From assembly GCF_900090285.1 (NCBI RefSeq), contig NZ_LT607754.1, positions 4,800,001 to 4,864,000 on the forward strand: 64,000 nucleotides of DNA, given 5' to 3'. The stretch is from Micromonospora inositola (GTDB lineage Bacteria > Actinomycetota > Actinomycetes > Mycobacteriales > Micromonosporaceae). The notes under the pieces were generated by a model that was not told where the DNA came from, searched no databases, and saw nothing but the letters and a program-made list of their open reading frames with translations. A program made the position numbers and the translations under genes. Within the stretch, counting starts at the first letter, position 1. Each line of letters starts with the position of its first letter. Shown here piece after piece: positions 52,576-61,872 of the stretch.

Positions 52576-54489
52576 TCAGCTGTGCAGCGCGGCTCCGTCG
52601 ACGACGGGTTCGTAAGTCGTCTCTACTAGACGCTTCACGTGGACCAATGCAGCCAGATAGGCGCGTGTCTCGGGGTCGGTGGAGTAGAGGATCGTGCCGC
52701 GCATGCCTCGGGTCATCAACACCTTGTAGGTGTTCCGGATCAGCCGGTCCGCCTCGAAGTCGCTTAGCTGCTTCCGACTGCGGAAGGCCGGGTCTTTCGA
52801 TTCCGTCCGCTGGGTCACCAGCCGGCCGTCGCGGGCAACGAGGTCGGGCCCGATGATGACGCCCGACCACTCGTACTCGAAGCCCTGGGCCGTGTAGACG
52901 CACCCCACCTGGCCGAAGCCGTTCGGGTCGGTGGCCCAGAACGCGCTACCCGGCGCGTCACCGACGCTGCGGTCGCTTTTAACGTTCCAGGGCCGGGTCC
53001 AGCCACCGACCTGCACGTCCGGGACCAGGGAATCGTCCGGTCGCGGGTCGCTCCACGGCCAGCAGTAGCCCGCGGACATGCGAGCGGTCTCTCCGGCGGT
53101 CTGCTTCGCCTGCAGGAACGCCTCCATTTCCTCCGGCGATTCCGCCAGCCGCAGGTCGAACCGACCGTCACCGGTCCATACCGACGGCTCACCGCCATCG
53201 AGGCCGAGCAGGTCGAGGACCCACTCTTCGTACGCCTCGCTGCCGCCGCACCGGAACTGGTCGTGCAGCGACACGACCTCCACGTCCAGGTTGAGCTGCT
53301 TTGCGTACGCGGAGATGACGTCGACGCTGCCGAGCTCGCCCGGCTTGACGACCTGGTGCTCGTCGAGGAGGAAGACCGGTACCCGAGCGGCGGCGATCAG
53401 CTCGTCGATCTGCGGGCGAGCCTTGTCCCGCTTCGCCTTGGGCGTGAAGCGGTTGACCGACGTCTCCCGGATCCGGTGCGCCTCGTCGCAGATCAGCACG
53501 TCAAGGCCGTTCCGCTCGGCCGCCATGAAGCTGTTGAAGTAGCCGAATAGATTCTTCAAGCGGGTTGAGCCCTTGCCAGCGTATCTGCGCAGGGTCTGGG
53601 TGAACGAGCGCGAGCCGGTGGCGTGCATGACCGAGCGCTGCTGGCGGGCCAACTCCCCGAGAACCGACAGCGCGATCACGCTCTTGCCGCTGCCCGGCCC
53701 ACCCGACACCACCACGACCGACTTGCGGTCCGCGGCGCGGGCGCGCTCCACCGCGTGCAACACCAGCTCGTACGCCAGGCGCTGCTCGTCCAGCAGCGTG
53801 AAGTGCGACCGTTCCTTCAGCTCCTGCGCCGCGTACGTCAGCAGATGCTTGCTGGGCCGGACGGCGCTGGTGAGGAAGCGGTCGGCGGCGGCCGCGCCCG
53901 ACGTGGGCGCCAGGTGGGTGCGGAGGTAATCGAGGAACTGGCCGCGCCGCTGCTTGGTGAAGATCCGGCTCTGCTCGGTCGGACGGCGCGCGAAGAGGTC
54001 GTTGACGTCCCGGTCGACGGCGTTGTGCAGGTACGCGGCGCCGACGATCGGGCTGCGCCGGTGGGAGAGCACGCCGAGGAAGTCGGTGAGGTACTCGCAG
54101 TAGTCACCGACCTGGACGCCCGGGTGGAGGCGCGGCCCGCGCGCATGCTCGACCAGGACCAGCCGGTCGGAGCCCTCGTAGGACTCCGCCTGCGACCATT
54201 GCTTCAGCTCGACCACCACGTAGGAGTCGTCGGCATTCTTGGGGTGCACCCCGGCGAGCACCACGTCGACCCGCTTGCTGGTCAACGGGAGTTGGTACTC
54301 GACCAGCATCTCCACCTGCCCCAGACCCGCATCGGCGAGATCCTGCGCCAGCATGGGGAGGCTGCGTTCCCAAGACCGGCGCTCGCTGGGGCTCACGGCG
54401 TGCCCGACCTGTTCGGCGATCCGATCGGCGAGGGTGCCGCTGGTGGCCAGGCGCAGGAGACCGTCGGCGGAGGTGCGGAACGCTGACAA
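52576..54489 (-). CDS. DUF2075 ATPase with N-terminal nuclease-like domain
   Basis: A 637-residue protein starting at TTG. The N-terminal 200 residues contain a possible PD-(D/E)xK site (KRVDVVLAG, then SYVVVELKQWSQAESYEG). The central part is the DUF2075 P-loop ATPase: Walker A VVSGGPGSGKSVIALSVLGE, Walker B LDVLICDEAHRIRETS, VFLLDEHQVVKPGE, and the closing VLMTRGMRGTILYSTDPETR typical of helicase motif VI. DUF2075 proteins are frequent in defence islands. It converges on the giant helicase operon and lies just downstream of a MazG-like gene on the same strand. Confidence 0.83.
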   Translation of the reverse strand: MSAFRTSADGLLRLATSGTLADRIAEQVGHAVSPSERRSWERSLPMLAQDLADAGLGQVEMLVEYQLPLTSKRVDVVLAGVHPKNADDSYVVVELKQWSQAESYEGSDRLVLVEHARGPRLHPGVQVGDYCEYLTDFLGVLSHRRSPIVGAAYLHNAVDRDVNDLFARRPTEQSRIFTKQRRGQFLDYLRTHLAPTSGAAAADRFLTSAVRPSKHLLTYAAQELKERSHFTLLDEQRLAYELVLHAVERARAADRKSVVVVSGGPGSGKSVIALSVLGELARQQRSVMHATGSRSFTQTLRRYAGKGSTRLKNLFGYFNSFMAAERNGLDVLICDEAHRIRETSVNRFTPKAKRDKARPQIDELIAAARVPVFLLDEHQVVKPGELGSVDVISAYAKQLNLDVEVVSLHDQFRCGGSEAYEEWVLDLLGLDGGEPSVWTGDGRFDLRLAESPEEMEAFLQAKQTAGETARMSAGYCWPWSDPRPDDSLVPDVQVGGWTRPWNVKSDRSVGDAPGSAFWATDPNGFGQVGCVYTAQGFEYEWSGVIIGPDLVARDGRLVTQRTESKDPAFRSRKQLSDFEADRLIRNTYKVLMTRGMRGTILYSTDPETRAYLAALVHVKRLVETTYEPVVDGAALHS

Positions 54490-54617
54490 CAGTTGCCCCC
54501 GGGCAGCACGAAGTGATCGTGCGCATGGGGGGCGTGTCCGGCGACAGCCGGAAGCCCGTCGAAACGCGCTTCTATGAGGTGGACTGTAGCGAAGAGATCA
54601 ACTCCTCGCATGCCCGC

Positions 54618-54953
54618 TCACCGCTTGGCGGCGGACCCTTTCGACTGATGGACGGGATAGCGGACGGCGACCTCGTCGAGCTTGGTGAGGGCTGCCTCGA
54701 CCAGGTCGATGCCGAGGACGTCGGCGAGTCGGGTCAGATAGATCATTACGTCACCGATCTCGGCCCTCACCCTGGCAGCGGCCTCCGGGTCTTCCATCAC
54801 GGCGGCCGCCTGCTCGGGAGTGAGCCACTGCAACTCGGCCAGCAGCTCGCCGACCTCGCCGGCGAGGGCCATGGCGAGGTTCTTTGGCGTGTGGAACTGC
54901 TGCCAGTCCCGCTCCTCGGCGAAGGCCCTCACCTGAGTAGTCAGGTCGCTCAC
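54618..54953 (-). CDS. MazG-like nucleotide pyrophosphohydrolase
   Basis: A 111-residue all-alpha NTP pyrophosphohydrolase of the iMazG/dCTPase type. It carries the metal-binding motif NLAMALAGEVGELLAELQWL (ExxE) and the second ExxD in VRAEIGDVMIYLTRLADVLG. Such enzymes hydrolyse (d)NTPs, often dCTP or modified nucleotides, to the monophosphate. ATG 54953 begins MSDLTTQVRAFAEERDWQQF. It is 128 bases upstream of the DUF2075 gene on the same strand; a joint role in nucleotide-based defence is possible but unproven. Confidence 0.88.
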   Translation of the reverse strand: MSDLTTQVRAFAEERDWQQFHTPKNLAMALAGEVGELLAELQWLTPEQAAAVMEDPEAAARVRAEIGDVMIYLTRLADVLGIDLVEAALTKLDEVAVRYPVHQSKGSAAKR

Positions 54954-55026
54954 GGTAGAGAGGCTCTCATGCGACGGGTCCTCAGGCTGGACCGCCCAGG
55001 AGCCATCAGTGGCGCTCTCACTGCTA

Positions 55027-55242
55027 TCAGCCGCACTCTTCTCCGATGAAGCCGGGAGCGCTGGCCTGCGTTACAAAGCTGGCCCAAGCCGTCGGCGTGA
55101 ACGCCAAAACTGCGCCAAGCTGGTCTTTGGAGTCACGTACGGCGACTATGCCGGGGAGGTTGGTGGCGACCTCGACACACTCGCCGCCGTTGCCACCGCT
55201 GCGGGTGCTCTTGCGCCAGACGGCGCGCGTCAGGTCAGTCAT
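55027..55242 (-). CDS. DUF397 protein
   Basis: A 71-residue DUF397 protein ([20 protein letters not shown], then [20 protein letters not shown] and W-FV). ATG 55242 is chosen because the domain begins right after it; it overlaps the upstream XRE gene by eight bases. DUF397 proteins are the standard partner of XRE-DUF5753 regulators in actinomycetes and are thought to modulate them, in some pairs like toxin-antitoxin modules. Confidence 0.9.
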   Translation of the reverse strand: MTDLTRAVWRKSTRSGGNGGECVEVATNLPGIVAVRDSKDQLGAVLAFTPTAWASFVTQASAPGFIGEECG

Positions 55243-56125
55243 GTCGATGCTCCCCGATGATCCTCTTGATCGTGTCCCTTGATTCTGCCTCACCTTGCGA
55301 CAGTCGAGCTGCGCTGTTGAAGGCGTCTTCATATGCCCGCAGCTCGGCAGGTTTGTCGAGGTAGAGCGCACCGGTGAGCGACTCGCTGTAGACGACGGAC
55401 GGTTCAGGTGCGGCTCGGCCGCCCTTGGTGGTGGGGAAATCCAGGATGACGAACGAGCCGGCGACGGCCCCGATGTGCGGCCCGGCGGCGAGCGGTACCA
55501 CCCGCAGCGAGACGTTGGGTCGATCGGAGGCTTCGAGAAGCCCGTTGAGCTGCCCGATCATGACCGCCTGCCCGCCAACTCGCCGCCGCAGCACGGCCTC
55601 GGAGATGACCGCGTCCAAGCGGGGCGGTTGCGGCAGCCGACGAGTCAGCAGGTTCTGCCGCTGCAGGCGCACCTGCACGGCGTGCTCGCGTTCCTCATCG
55701 TTCGCCGACGGCTGGTCGACGCACGCCAGGGCCTGGATGTACTCCCGGGTCTGCAGTAGGCCCGGGATGACGGTCTCCTGATACTGCCGAAGGGAAGCGG
55801 CGGCGGATTCCAGGCCGACGTACAGCTCGAACCAGCTCGGCACCGCGTCCCCGTACGCGTGCCACCAGCCCTTCGACTTCGTCTCTGCGGCCAGCCCGCG
55901 CATCGCCTCGGTCATCTCCGCCGACACGTGGTACAGCTCGCACATCGCCTTGACGTCGAGCACCCGGACCGCGCCCAGGCCGCACTCGATGCGCCAGATC
56001 TTCTGCCGGCTGTATTCGAGCGCCTCGGCGGCGGCGTCGAGCGTCACGCCGGCCTCGGTGCGGAACTGGCGCAGGAGCCGGCCCAGCTGCCGGCGCGGCA
56101 CGGTCGATCCGATGTCCTCTGCCAT
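55235..56125 (-). CDS. XRE-family regulator with DUF5753 domain
   Basis: A 296-residue protein. The N-terminal HTH ([20 protein letters not shown], then [19 protein letters not shown]) is followed by DUF5753, starting near [20 protein letters not shown] and containing [23 protein letters not shown] 56125 is chosen because the in-frame extension to 56179 has no features. It is co-transcribed with DUF397 and is a typical actinomycete developmental or antibiotic-linked regulator pair. The inverted repeats at 56197-56224 are its probable operator. Confidence 0.9.
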   Translation of the reverse strand: MAEDIGSTVPRRQLGRLLRQFRTEAGVTLDAAAEALEYSRQKIWRIECGLGAVRVLDVKAMCELYHVSAEMTEAMRGLAAETKSKGWWHAYGDAVPSWFELYVGLESAAASLRQYQETVIPGLLQTREYIQALACVDQPSANDEEREHAVQVRLQRQNLLTRRLPQPPRLDAVISEAVLRRRVGGQAVMIGQLNGLLEASDRPNVSLRVVPLAAGPHIGAVAGSFVILDFPTTKGGRAAPEPSVVYSESLTGALYLDKPAELRAYEDAFNSAARLSQGEAESRDTIKRIIGEHRHD

Positions 56126-56196
56126 CCGAGCACTCCCTGATTCCGTCCTGCAACACTGCGTGACGCCGCACTGCAACACGTACAGGTTTCAGTAAA

Positions 56197-56224
56197 AGAA
56201 GTCAATACTTCTGGCAAGAATTCT
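56197..56224. promoter_or_regulatory. Twin inverted repeats upstream of the XRE gene
   Basis: AGAAGT-CAAT-ACTTCT (56197-56212) and the 8-base palindrome AGAATTCT (56217-56224). The related half-site AGAA occurs in both. Position 72 bases upstream of the XRE start fits an autoregulatory operator. Confidence 0.5.
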
Positions 56225-56449
56225 GCCGTGGAACGTTGCGCTTCCACTTCGCACTGTCACATGCTGACTACAAGGACGCGGCCCGGTGCGGCGCCGACGG
56301 TAGCTACCAGGACCGACAAGCACAGTCCATGAGCAGCCCTGGTGCCGTACCGCTGATCGAAGCTGCGGTGGCAGGGCGGGGTGGGTCCGCCGGTGCGGGG
56401 AGGGCGGGTGGCCCACCCCTTCCAATCACGACGAGAGGCAGGCCAGCGA

Positions 56450-56749
56450 ATGAGCGTCCGCAACCAGCGACCGACGCGGGGGAGCGCAGCGACCTACCGC
56501 TCCGGCGCGTACACCAGTCTGCTGCCGTGGCAGGTGCGCGAGCGCAGCTTCAAGCTGGTCGGGCTCGGACGCCGCGGCCTTGAGCCCGACGACGTGTACG
56601 CCTTCCTCGACCGGGTCGCCGGCGACCTGGCCGCCGTCTACGCGGCCCTGGCCGCCAGCCGCCGGGAGACCGGCGTCATCAAGGACGCGCTGCGCCGCTG
56701 GCAGTCCGACCAGGCCCGCGCCCGCGACGCCCGGGGAAACGAGCGGTGA
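56450..56749 (+). CDS. Small DivIVA-like protein
   Basis: A 99-residue protein whose middle matches the DivIVA N-terminal domain: VRERSFKLVGLGRRGLEPDD and VYAFLDRVAGDLAAVYAALA, followed by an amphipathic helix. Full DivIVA has long coiled coils that are absent here, so this is the short actinomycete form often found opposite XRE-DUF5753 genes. The downstream gene overlaps by four bases. Confidence 0.8.
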   Translation: MSVRNQRPTRGSAATYRSGAYTSLLPWQVRERSFKLVGLGRRGLEPDDVYAFLDRVAGDLAAVYAALAASRRETGVIKDALRRWQSDQARARDARGNER

Positions 56750-56997
56750 CCCAGCGGTACGTCATCCACCTGCCGGTCGTCGCGACCGACCTGCTCGCCG
56801 CGCAGCGCCTGGCCCGGGTGGTCGGCCGCTGGCTGCTCGTGCTGCCGCAGACCGACCCGGGGGAGACCACCGTCTCGGCCGAGGACGACCAGAACGTACG
56901 CCATCGGGTCTTCTGTGACCTGCTGATGCCTGGCGGCCGGCGCTGCCTGCTCCGCGCCGACCACGACGGCCCCTGCACCCGCCGGCTGCGCCGCTGA
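56746..56997 (+). CDS. Conserved hypothetical 83-residue protein
   Basis: GTG 56746 overlaps the stop of the DivIVA-like gene (GTGA). The protein has a strand-rich first half (YVIHLPVVATDLLAAQRLAR) and a C-terminal pattern CDLLMPGGRRCLLRADHDGP followed by Cys, with histidine and cysteine that could bind metal. It looks like the usual partner of this DivIVA-like gene in Micromonosporaceae; function unknown. Confidence 0.65.
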   Translation: MTQRYVIHLPVVATDLLAAQRLARVVGRWLLVLPQTDPGETTVSAEDDQNVRHRVFCDLLMPGGRRCLLRADHDGPCTRRLRR

Positions 56998-57323
56998 CAA
57001 CTCCGCGGGCGTGTCGGTTGTCCGTCACGTCGCTGGCCGCGTCTGGTTGGTCTGGTTCCGTAGCGCGGTGGATCTCATCGACCAGCCCAGGAACTGGGGA
57101 AGCGCTGGTGACCGTGATGCCCGGCGTGGACGAGGACCACGGTCACAACGTCCTGTTGGAGTAGGCTAGGGAAAGTGGTCGTCTGACCATGTTTCTTGAC
57201 TCAGGGTGGCCAACCGCCGGGCATCGCCTGTTGTTCATGGTTTCGTCCGGCGGATCGCATTTGGCAGGGCACCGAAGTCGCCGCAGCGGACCGCCATCCT
57301 GACATTGTGTGGGAAAGGTCGAC
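56998..57323. other. Intergenic region
   Basis: No gene with recognisable features. It must hold the promoter of the small gene at 57324. Confidence 0.35.
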
Positions 57324-57449
57324 ATGTCCGACAAGTCTCCCCAGAAGAGCAGTATGAAGAAGCCAGCCATGACTTTGAAGGAAAAGCGGGCGGCGAAGAA
57401 GGCCAAGCATGCGGACAAACCTTCGGCGATCCCGCCAACTGGCCACTGA
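57324..57449 (+). CDS. Small basic 41-residue protein (MSDKSP type)
   Basis: It starts MSDKSPQKSSMKKPAMTLKE, continues with a Lys/Ala-rich helix (KRAAKKAKHADK) and ends IPPTGH. This pattern is recurrent in small actinobacterial proteins with no assigned role, possibly nucleic-acid binding. The ATG is preceded by GGAAAGG. Confidence 0.65.
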   Translation: MSDKSPQKSSMKKPAMTLKEKRAAKKAKHADKPSAIPPTGH

Positions 57450-57478
57450 AAGAACGGTACGACCGCCGCTCGCGCGAG

Positions 57479-57890
57479 CTAGGAAACGGTGATGCCGAGT
57501 TTGCCGAGTGCACCGGAGAAGTCGGCGAGTGCCTGGGGCACCTCGGCCAGGTCATAGCGTCTGGTGATCGGTACGCGCAGTCGACCGGCTACGACGTCGC
57601 TGGCGAGCCGGTCGAGGGTTGCCGGCTGTGGGCTGGCCATGATCGAGGTGGCGGCCGGGTGCTGGTCGGGGCCGAAGCCGATGGTGGAGGCGAGGCGCCC
57701 GTCGGGGGTGAGCAGCCCGGCCAGCTGCGCGCCGTCGCCGGCCAGGTGCACCACCGCGGGTACGCCGTCCGGGGCGACCGCCCGGACCTGGCCGCTGAGG
57801 TCGGCGGTGTGGTCCACCGCCTCGGCAGCGCCCAGCTGTCGTACGAAGTCGGTGGCGGCACCGGGGCGAGCGGTGGCGATGACGCTCAGC
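57479..57890 (-). pseudogene. Medium-chain (zinc-type) oxidoreductase, C-terminal fragment
   Basis: The frame reads SVIATARPGAATDFVRQLGA, then AEAVDHTADLSGQ and ends RRYDLAEVPQALADFSGALG with KLGITVS. This is the C-terminal half of a quinone reductase-like NADPH enzyme. The N-terminal catalytic domain is missing; at about 57890 the sequence joins a VOC fragment on the other strand. Confidence 0.65.
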
Positions 57891-57896
57891 AGCGCG

Positions 57897-58087
57897 ATGA
57901 ATGTCCGCGTAACCGACGTCCGCGCGGTCTATGAGCAGTGGCGGTCACGGGGTGGCGAGTTCCTGACCGAGCCAAGGACCACGGCGTGGAGATCCGGTGC
58001 TACCTCCGGGATCCGGACGGCTACCTGATCGAGCTTGGTCAGGCCACCGGGATCCTCGCCGAGATGGGTCGGGCAGCTTCCGCCTGA
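57897..58087 (+). pseudogene. VOC-family C-terminal fragment with frameshift
   Basis: Reads MNVRVTDVRAVYEQWRSRGG followed by EFLTEP, then shifts frame near 57978 and continues HGVEIRCYLRDPDGYLIELG to a stop at 58085-58087. The ending DPDGYLIELGQ is a glyoxalase/bleomycin-resistance signature. The N-terminal half is gone. Confidence 0.65.
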
Positions 58088-58173
58088 GCCTGACGATCGG
58101 CGCGGCCGGCAGTCCAGGTCATGGCCAGACCGGCCGTCGTGATCGGGCCCATGGTGATCAGGCGGCGGGTACC

Positions 58174-58533
58174 GTGAACGTCGTGGAGGATCTCGGCGCG
58201 AAGGTCTCGTACCTCGCGCTCGCCGTCGGCACCCGGGTCTACGACGTCGACTCGGCACCCGTCGGCGTGGTCGAGCACGTGGTCGCCGACGAACGGCAGG
58301 ACATCTTCCACGGCGTCATCGTGGCACCGCCCGGGCCGGACCAGTCCCACCGCTTCGCCCACCGGGAGCAGATCGCCGACCTGTACGAGCGGGGCGTCGT
58401 GCTGTCGGTACCCGGTGCCGAGATGCACGAACCGGGCGACGACCCGCCGGTAGGAGTGGTCGAGAACGCGGATCACAACCCGGTGCAGGCGGACCTGCGC
58501 CGCGCCTGGCAGCGGCTGAGCCGACCCCGCTGA
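58174..58533 (+). CDS. PRC-barrel-like protein
   Basis: A 119-residue protein starting GTG. Residues 10-60 look like a PRC-barrel (VGTRVYDVDSAPVGVVEHVV, then DERQDIFHGVIVAPPGPDQS), followed by an acidic tail. Similar small proteins in actinomycetes often bind RNA or act in metabolism; no specific role can be given. The GTG is chosen because the PRC strand begins soon after. Confidence 0.6.
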   Translation: MNVVEDLGAKVSYLALAVGTRVYDVDSAPVGVVEHVVADERQDIFHGVIVAPPGPDQSHRFAHREQIADLYERGVVLSVPGAEMHEPGDDPPVGVVENADHNPVQADLRRAWQRLSRPR

Positions 58534-58585
58534 ACCGTGCAGCCGGAGTTCACCCGCCACCTGACGGGCCGGTCGCACCCGGGTT

Positions 58586-59455
58586 TCAGGCTGATCGGGC
58601 AGCGTCGGTGATGTGCGCGATTACGGCCGAGTAGTCCCCGTCGCCGAGGCCGGCTTCCTGGGCTGCCACGACCCATTGCCGGGCGGCGGCCGCGACCGGC
58701 AGTTCGACACTTGCCGACTCGGCGGCAGACAGGACCAGATCGACGTCCTTACGGGCGAGTGACAGCGCGAACCGCAGCGGGAACTGACCGGACTCGATCG
58801 CTGGCCGCCGCCGATCCGCTTGCGAGCCGACGGGAGTCGCGGACAGGACCTCGAACGCGATGTCCCGCGGCAGCCCAAGCCCGTCCGCGAGAGCGAGCGC
58901 CTCACCGAGAACAGCGAGCACCCCGAAGAGGGTCGAATTGGCGACCAGTTTGGCGGCCGCGCCGGCACCGAGCGGCCCGACATGCTGCGGCGAGCCGAGC
59001 GCGCCCAACACCGGCATCCACCGTTGGACAAGCGGCTCCGGCCCTCCGACGAATATCCGCAGCGAACCCGACTCGGCCTCCGAGACGCTGCCCAGCACCG
59101 GCGCATCGAGCAGGCCAACGCCATCCGGCAGCATCCCTGCCAACCGTCGCACGGCAGCCGGCCCGACCGTGGACATCTCAACGAGCGTCGTCGACGCGGT
59201 GACACCGGCGAGGATGCCCTGCGGGCCCTCGGCCACATCTTGGAGGGCCGCCGGGTCGGACAGCATGGTGATCACCATGTCGGCGCGGCGGGCAGCCTCT
59301 GCCGGGCTGTCGGCAGGGACCGCGCCACGCGCCACAAGATCGCTGGCCCGCTGCGGCGTGCGGTTCCAGACAACGAGGTCATGGCCGGCATCGAGCAGCC
59401 GGCCCGCCATCCGGCTACCCATCCCACCCAGACCGATCACAGCGACCGTGGCCAT
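58586..59455 (-). CDS. NAD(P)-dependent beta-hydroxyacid dehydrogenase-type protein
   Basis: A 289-residue enzyme of the 6-phosphogluconate dehydrogenase/3-hydroxyisobutyrate dehydrogenase class. The Rossmann motif VAVIGLGGMGSRMAGRLLDA is near the N-terminus. The domain junction has LLDAPVLGSVSEAESGSLRI in place of the usual DAPVSGG. The catalytic Lys is in GAGAAAKLVANSTLFGVLAV. The C-terminal helices include ARKDVDLVLSAAESASVELP. It could be an imine reductase or hydroxyacid dehydrogenase. ATG 59455 is chosen because the Rossmann fold starts there. Confidence 0.85.
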   Translation of the reverse strand: MATVAVIGLGGMGSRMAGRLLDAGHDLVVWNRTPQRASDLVARGAVPADSPAEAARRADMVITMLSDPAALQDVAEGPQGILAGVTASTTLVEMSTVGPAAVRRLAGMLPDGVGLLDAPVLGSVSEAESGSLRIFVGGPEPLVQRWMPVLGALGSPQHVGPLGAGAAAKLVANSTLFGVLAVLGEALALADGLGLPRDIAFEVLSATPVGSQADRRRPAIESGQFPLRFALSLARKDVDLVLSAAESASVELPVAAAARQWVVAAQEAGLGDGDYSAVIAHITDAARSA

Positions 59456-59519
59456 GGCCCCATCCTGCCAATTTCCCCTGAGCAATGCCGCATGCAGCGC
59501 CGATTCACCTCAGGTGCGT

Positions 59520-59857
59520 TCGTAGACGACGGCCGACGCTGACCTACGGGGGTGGTGTGGGTGGACAGGTTGTCCAGCAACACATGGATCTCTCGGCCGG
59601 CATGCGGGGCGACGGCCTTTTTGAGGAAGGCCACGAACGCGGCTCCGTTGTGGCTGGGCATGCAGTCACCGACGACCTCGCCGGTGTTCATGTTCAAGGC
59701 GGCGAACAAGTTGGTCGTGCCGTGCCGCACGTAGTCGTGGATGCGCCGCCGACACCTCCGTGCTGGTCATGAGCGCAGGGAGCTCAGCACGCTGCTCCGC
59801 CGTCAACTCCCCCCGAGTGCCAACCACACCGTCGTCACGTAGAGACAACAGCATCAC
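59520..59857 (-). pseudogene. IS630-family transposase remnant
   Basis: One frame has RHGTTNLFAALNMNTGEVVG and HVLLDNLSTHTTP, the IS630 DDE core with the second Asp in LLDNLSTH. The upstream part (LRDDGVVGTRGELTAEQRAE) lies in another frame. The C-terminus is missing and the frame runs into unrelated sequence, so the copy is dead. Confidence 0.75.
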
Positions 59858-59863
59858 GTGACA

Positions 59864-60511
59864 TCAGCCGCCGCTGACGTGGCGGAGGACGGCCAGGACC
59901 CGGCGGTTGTCGCTATCCGAGGACGGCAAACCGAGTTTCGCGAAGATGTTCGCCACGTGCTTCTCCACGACTCCGGAGGTGATGACAAGAGCCGCCGCGA
60001 TCCCGGCGTTGGATCGTCCCTCGGCCATCAGCGAAAGCACCTCACGCTCCCGGGGGGTCAGCGACGCCCTCCCGGCCGTGTCCTGCCCGGCCCGCATCAG
60101 GTGGCCGACCACCTCCGGATCCAGCGCGGTGCCACCGGATGCCACCCGGGTCAGCGCGTCCACGAAATCGGCGACGTCGGCGACGCGGTCCTTGAGCAGG
60201 TATCCGACGCCGGTCGGCCGGTCGGCGAGCAGGCGGGTCGCGTAGCGGGTCTCCACGTACTGGGAGAACACCAGCACACCGACGTCGGGATGGTCGCGTC
60301 GGATGTCGATCGCGGCGCGCAGTCCCTCGTCGGTGTGCGTCGGTGGCATCCGGATGTCGATGATGGCTACATTCGGTACGCTGGCGGCAATCGCGGACCG
60401 CAACGCATCCGCGTCGGCCACCGCCGCGCATACCTCGAAACCGCGGTCGGTGAGCAGCCGGACCAGCCCCTCGCGCATCATCGCGGCATCCTCCGCGATC
60501 ACCACCCGCAT
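59864..60511 (-). CDS. LuxR-type response regulator
   Basis: A 215-residue NarL/LuxR-family regulator. The receiver domain has the acidic pair in MRVVIAEDAAMMREGLVRLL, the phosphorylated Asp in NVAIIDIRMPPTHTDEG and the Lys in GVGYLLKDRVADV. The C-terminal HTH is SLTPREREVLSLMAEGRSNA, then IAAALVITSGVVEKHVANIF. ATG 60511 is chosen for its GGAGG ribosome binding site; an upstream GTG at 60529 overlaps the kinase stop. It forms an operon with the histidine kinase and ABC transporter genes. Confidence 0.92.
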   Translation of the reverse strand: MRVVIAEDAAMMREGLVRLLTDRGFEVCAAVADADALRSAIAASVPNVAIIDIRMPPTHTDEGLRAAIDIRRDHPDVGVLVFSQYVETRYATRLLADRPTGVGYLLKDRVADVADFVDALTRVASGGTALDPEVVGHLMRAGQDTAGRASLTPREREVLSLMAEGRSNAGIAAALVITSGVVEKHVANIFAKLGLPSSDSDNRRVLAVLRHVSGG

Positions 60512-60525
60512 GTCGTCGCCTCCGT

Positions 60526-61872
60526 TCACACGTGTGTGGGCAGCTCGATCTCGACCCGGGTCGGACCGCCGGTCGGACTGTGTACGCGCATCCGGCCGTC
60601 CACGACGGCGATGCGGCGGGCCAGGCCGGACAGGCCGGGACCGTCCGGGTTCGCCCCGCCGATGCCGTCGTCCTTGACGGTCAACATCAGGCGCTCGCCG
60701 GATCGGACGACGCCGAGCCCGATACGGGTCGCCCGGCTGTGTTTGGCCGCGTTCGCGAGCAGCTCGGAGGCGCAGAAGTACGCGATGGTCTCGATCGCGG
60801 GCGCCGGGCGGTCGGGCAGCTCGACGTTCACCGCGACCGGGATGGCGCTGCTCGTCGCGAGCGTCGCCAGCGCGTCGCCGAGACCGTTGTCGAGGACCGG
60901 CGGGTGGATCCCGCGCACCAGGTCGCGCAGGTCGGCGAGGGCATCCTTCGCTCCGCGGTGGGCGAGCGCGACCAGTTCGCGGGCCTGTGCGAGGTCGGGT
61001 GGCGGGCCGTCGCCACCGAGCTTCTCGGTCGCCATGCCGAGGTTCATCGCCAGCGTGGCCAGCCGGATCTGCGCGCCGTCGTGCAGGTCCCGTTCCAGCC
61101 TACGCATCATCGCGGCCGCGTCGTCGATCGCGCGGGCCCGGCTGACCTGCAGTTCGCGTACCCGCTCGGCGAGCCGACGCGGACCGAGCAGCCGTCGCAT
61201 CGCGGCAAGGTCCAGTGTCGTACCGGCCCGCATCAACCACGGTGCGACCAGCAGCATGGCGAGGCCGGCCGCGGCGATGAGGAACGTTCCGGCGAACGTC
61301 CGCGTACCGATAGTGCCGAACGGCGTCAGCGCCCACACCGGTCCGAGGCGCGTTCCGGCCGGGTGGTTGCGAAACAGCGGCCACCACACCGGGTAGCTGA
61401 GGTTGACCAGGCCGAACACGTAGCAGAACGCGCCGTAGCCCTCGGGGATGGCCAGTGGCACCTTGAGCAGGCCGTACCCGACGGCGCGCCAGCCCGGTCC
61501 GTCGGAGACCACGGCGCTGATCCGCTTCGAGAGCCGGGGCGGCGGGGCGTCCACGTGCACGTCGAGCAGCCGGTCGGCGAGTGAGCGATGCACGGCTCCC
61601 ATCGCGCGCCCGATCGGGGCGGCCAGCACGACCAGGAGCGCGATGGTGAGCGGAAACAGGACCAGGAACACCGGTGCGACGGTAGGTGCGGGCTGGTTGG
61701 ACATGGCTCCGGTCGCCCAGAGGATGAGGACGCCCAGGGCCGGCACGATCGCCGGTACGCTCAGGATCGCGGCCGCACTGACCACGCCGACGACGCAGAA
61801 CACCGCCCGGCGCAGGGCCAGTGTGGTGAACGAAGCGCGCAGCGTGGTCATCAGCCCATTGTCGCTGGTCAC
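60526..61872 (-). CDS. Membrane histidine kinase (HisKA_3 type)
   Basis: About 448 residues. Four or more membrane segments are seen, including RAVFCVVGVVSAAAILSVPA and APVFLVLFPLTIALLVVLAA. The dimerisation/phosphoacceptor box is RRLERDLHDGAQIRLATLAM with the His in DLHDGAQ. The HATPase motifs are ELLANAAKHSRATRIGLGVV and VKDDGIGGANPDGPGLSGLA. GTG 61872 overlaps the permease stop as GTGA; an internal ATG at 61851 is an alternative. It senses an unknown signal and phosphorylates the adjacent LuxR regulator. Confidence 0.9.
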   Translation of the reverse strand: MTSDNGLMTTLRASFTTLALRRAVFCVVGVVSAAAILSVPAIVPALGVLILWATGAMSNQPAPTVAPVFLVLFPLTIALLVVLAAPIGRAMGAVHRSLADRLLDVHVDAPPPRLSKRISAVVSDGPGWRAVGYGLLKVPLAIPEGYGAFCYVFGLVNLSYPVWWPLFRNHPAGTRLGPVWALTPFGTIGTRTFAGTFLIAAAGLAMLLVAPWLMRAGTTLDLAAMRRLLGPRRLAERVRELQVSRARAIDDAAAMMRRLERDLHDGAQIRLATLAMNLGMATEKLGGDGPPPDLAQARELVALAHRGAKDALADLRDLVRGIHPPVLDNGLGDALATLATSSAIPVAVNVELPDRPAPAIETIAYFCASELLANAAKHSRATRIGLGVVRSGERLMLTVKDDGIGGANPDGPGLSGLARRIAVVDGRMRVHSPTGGPTRVEIELPTHV

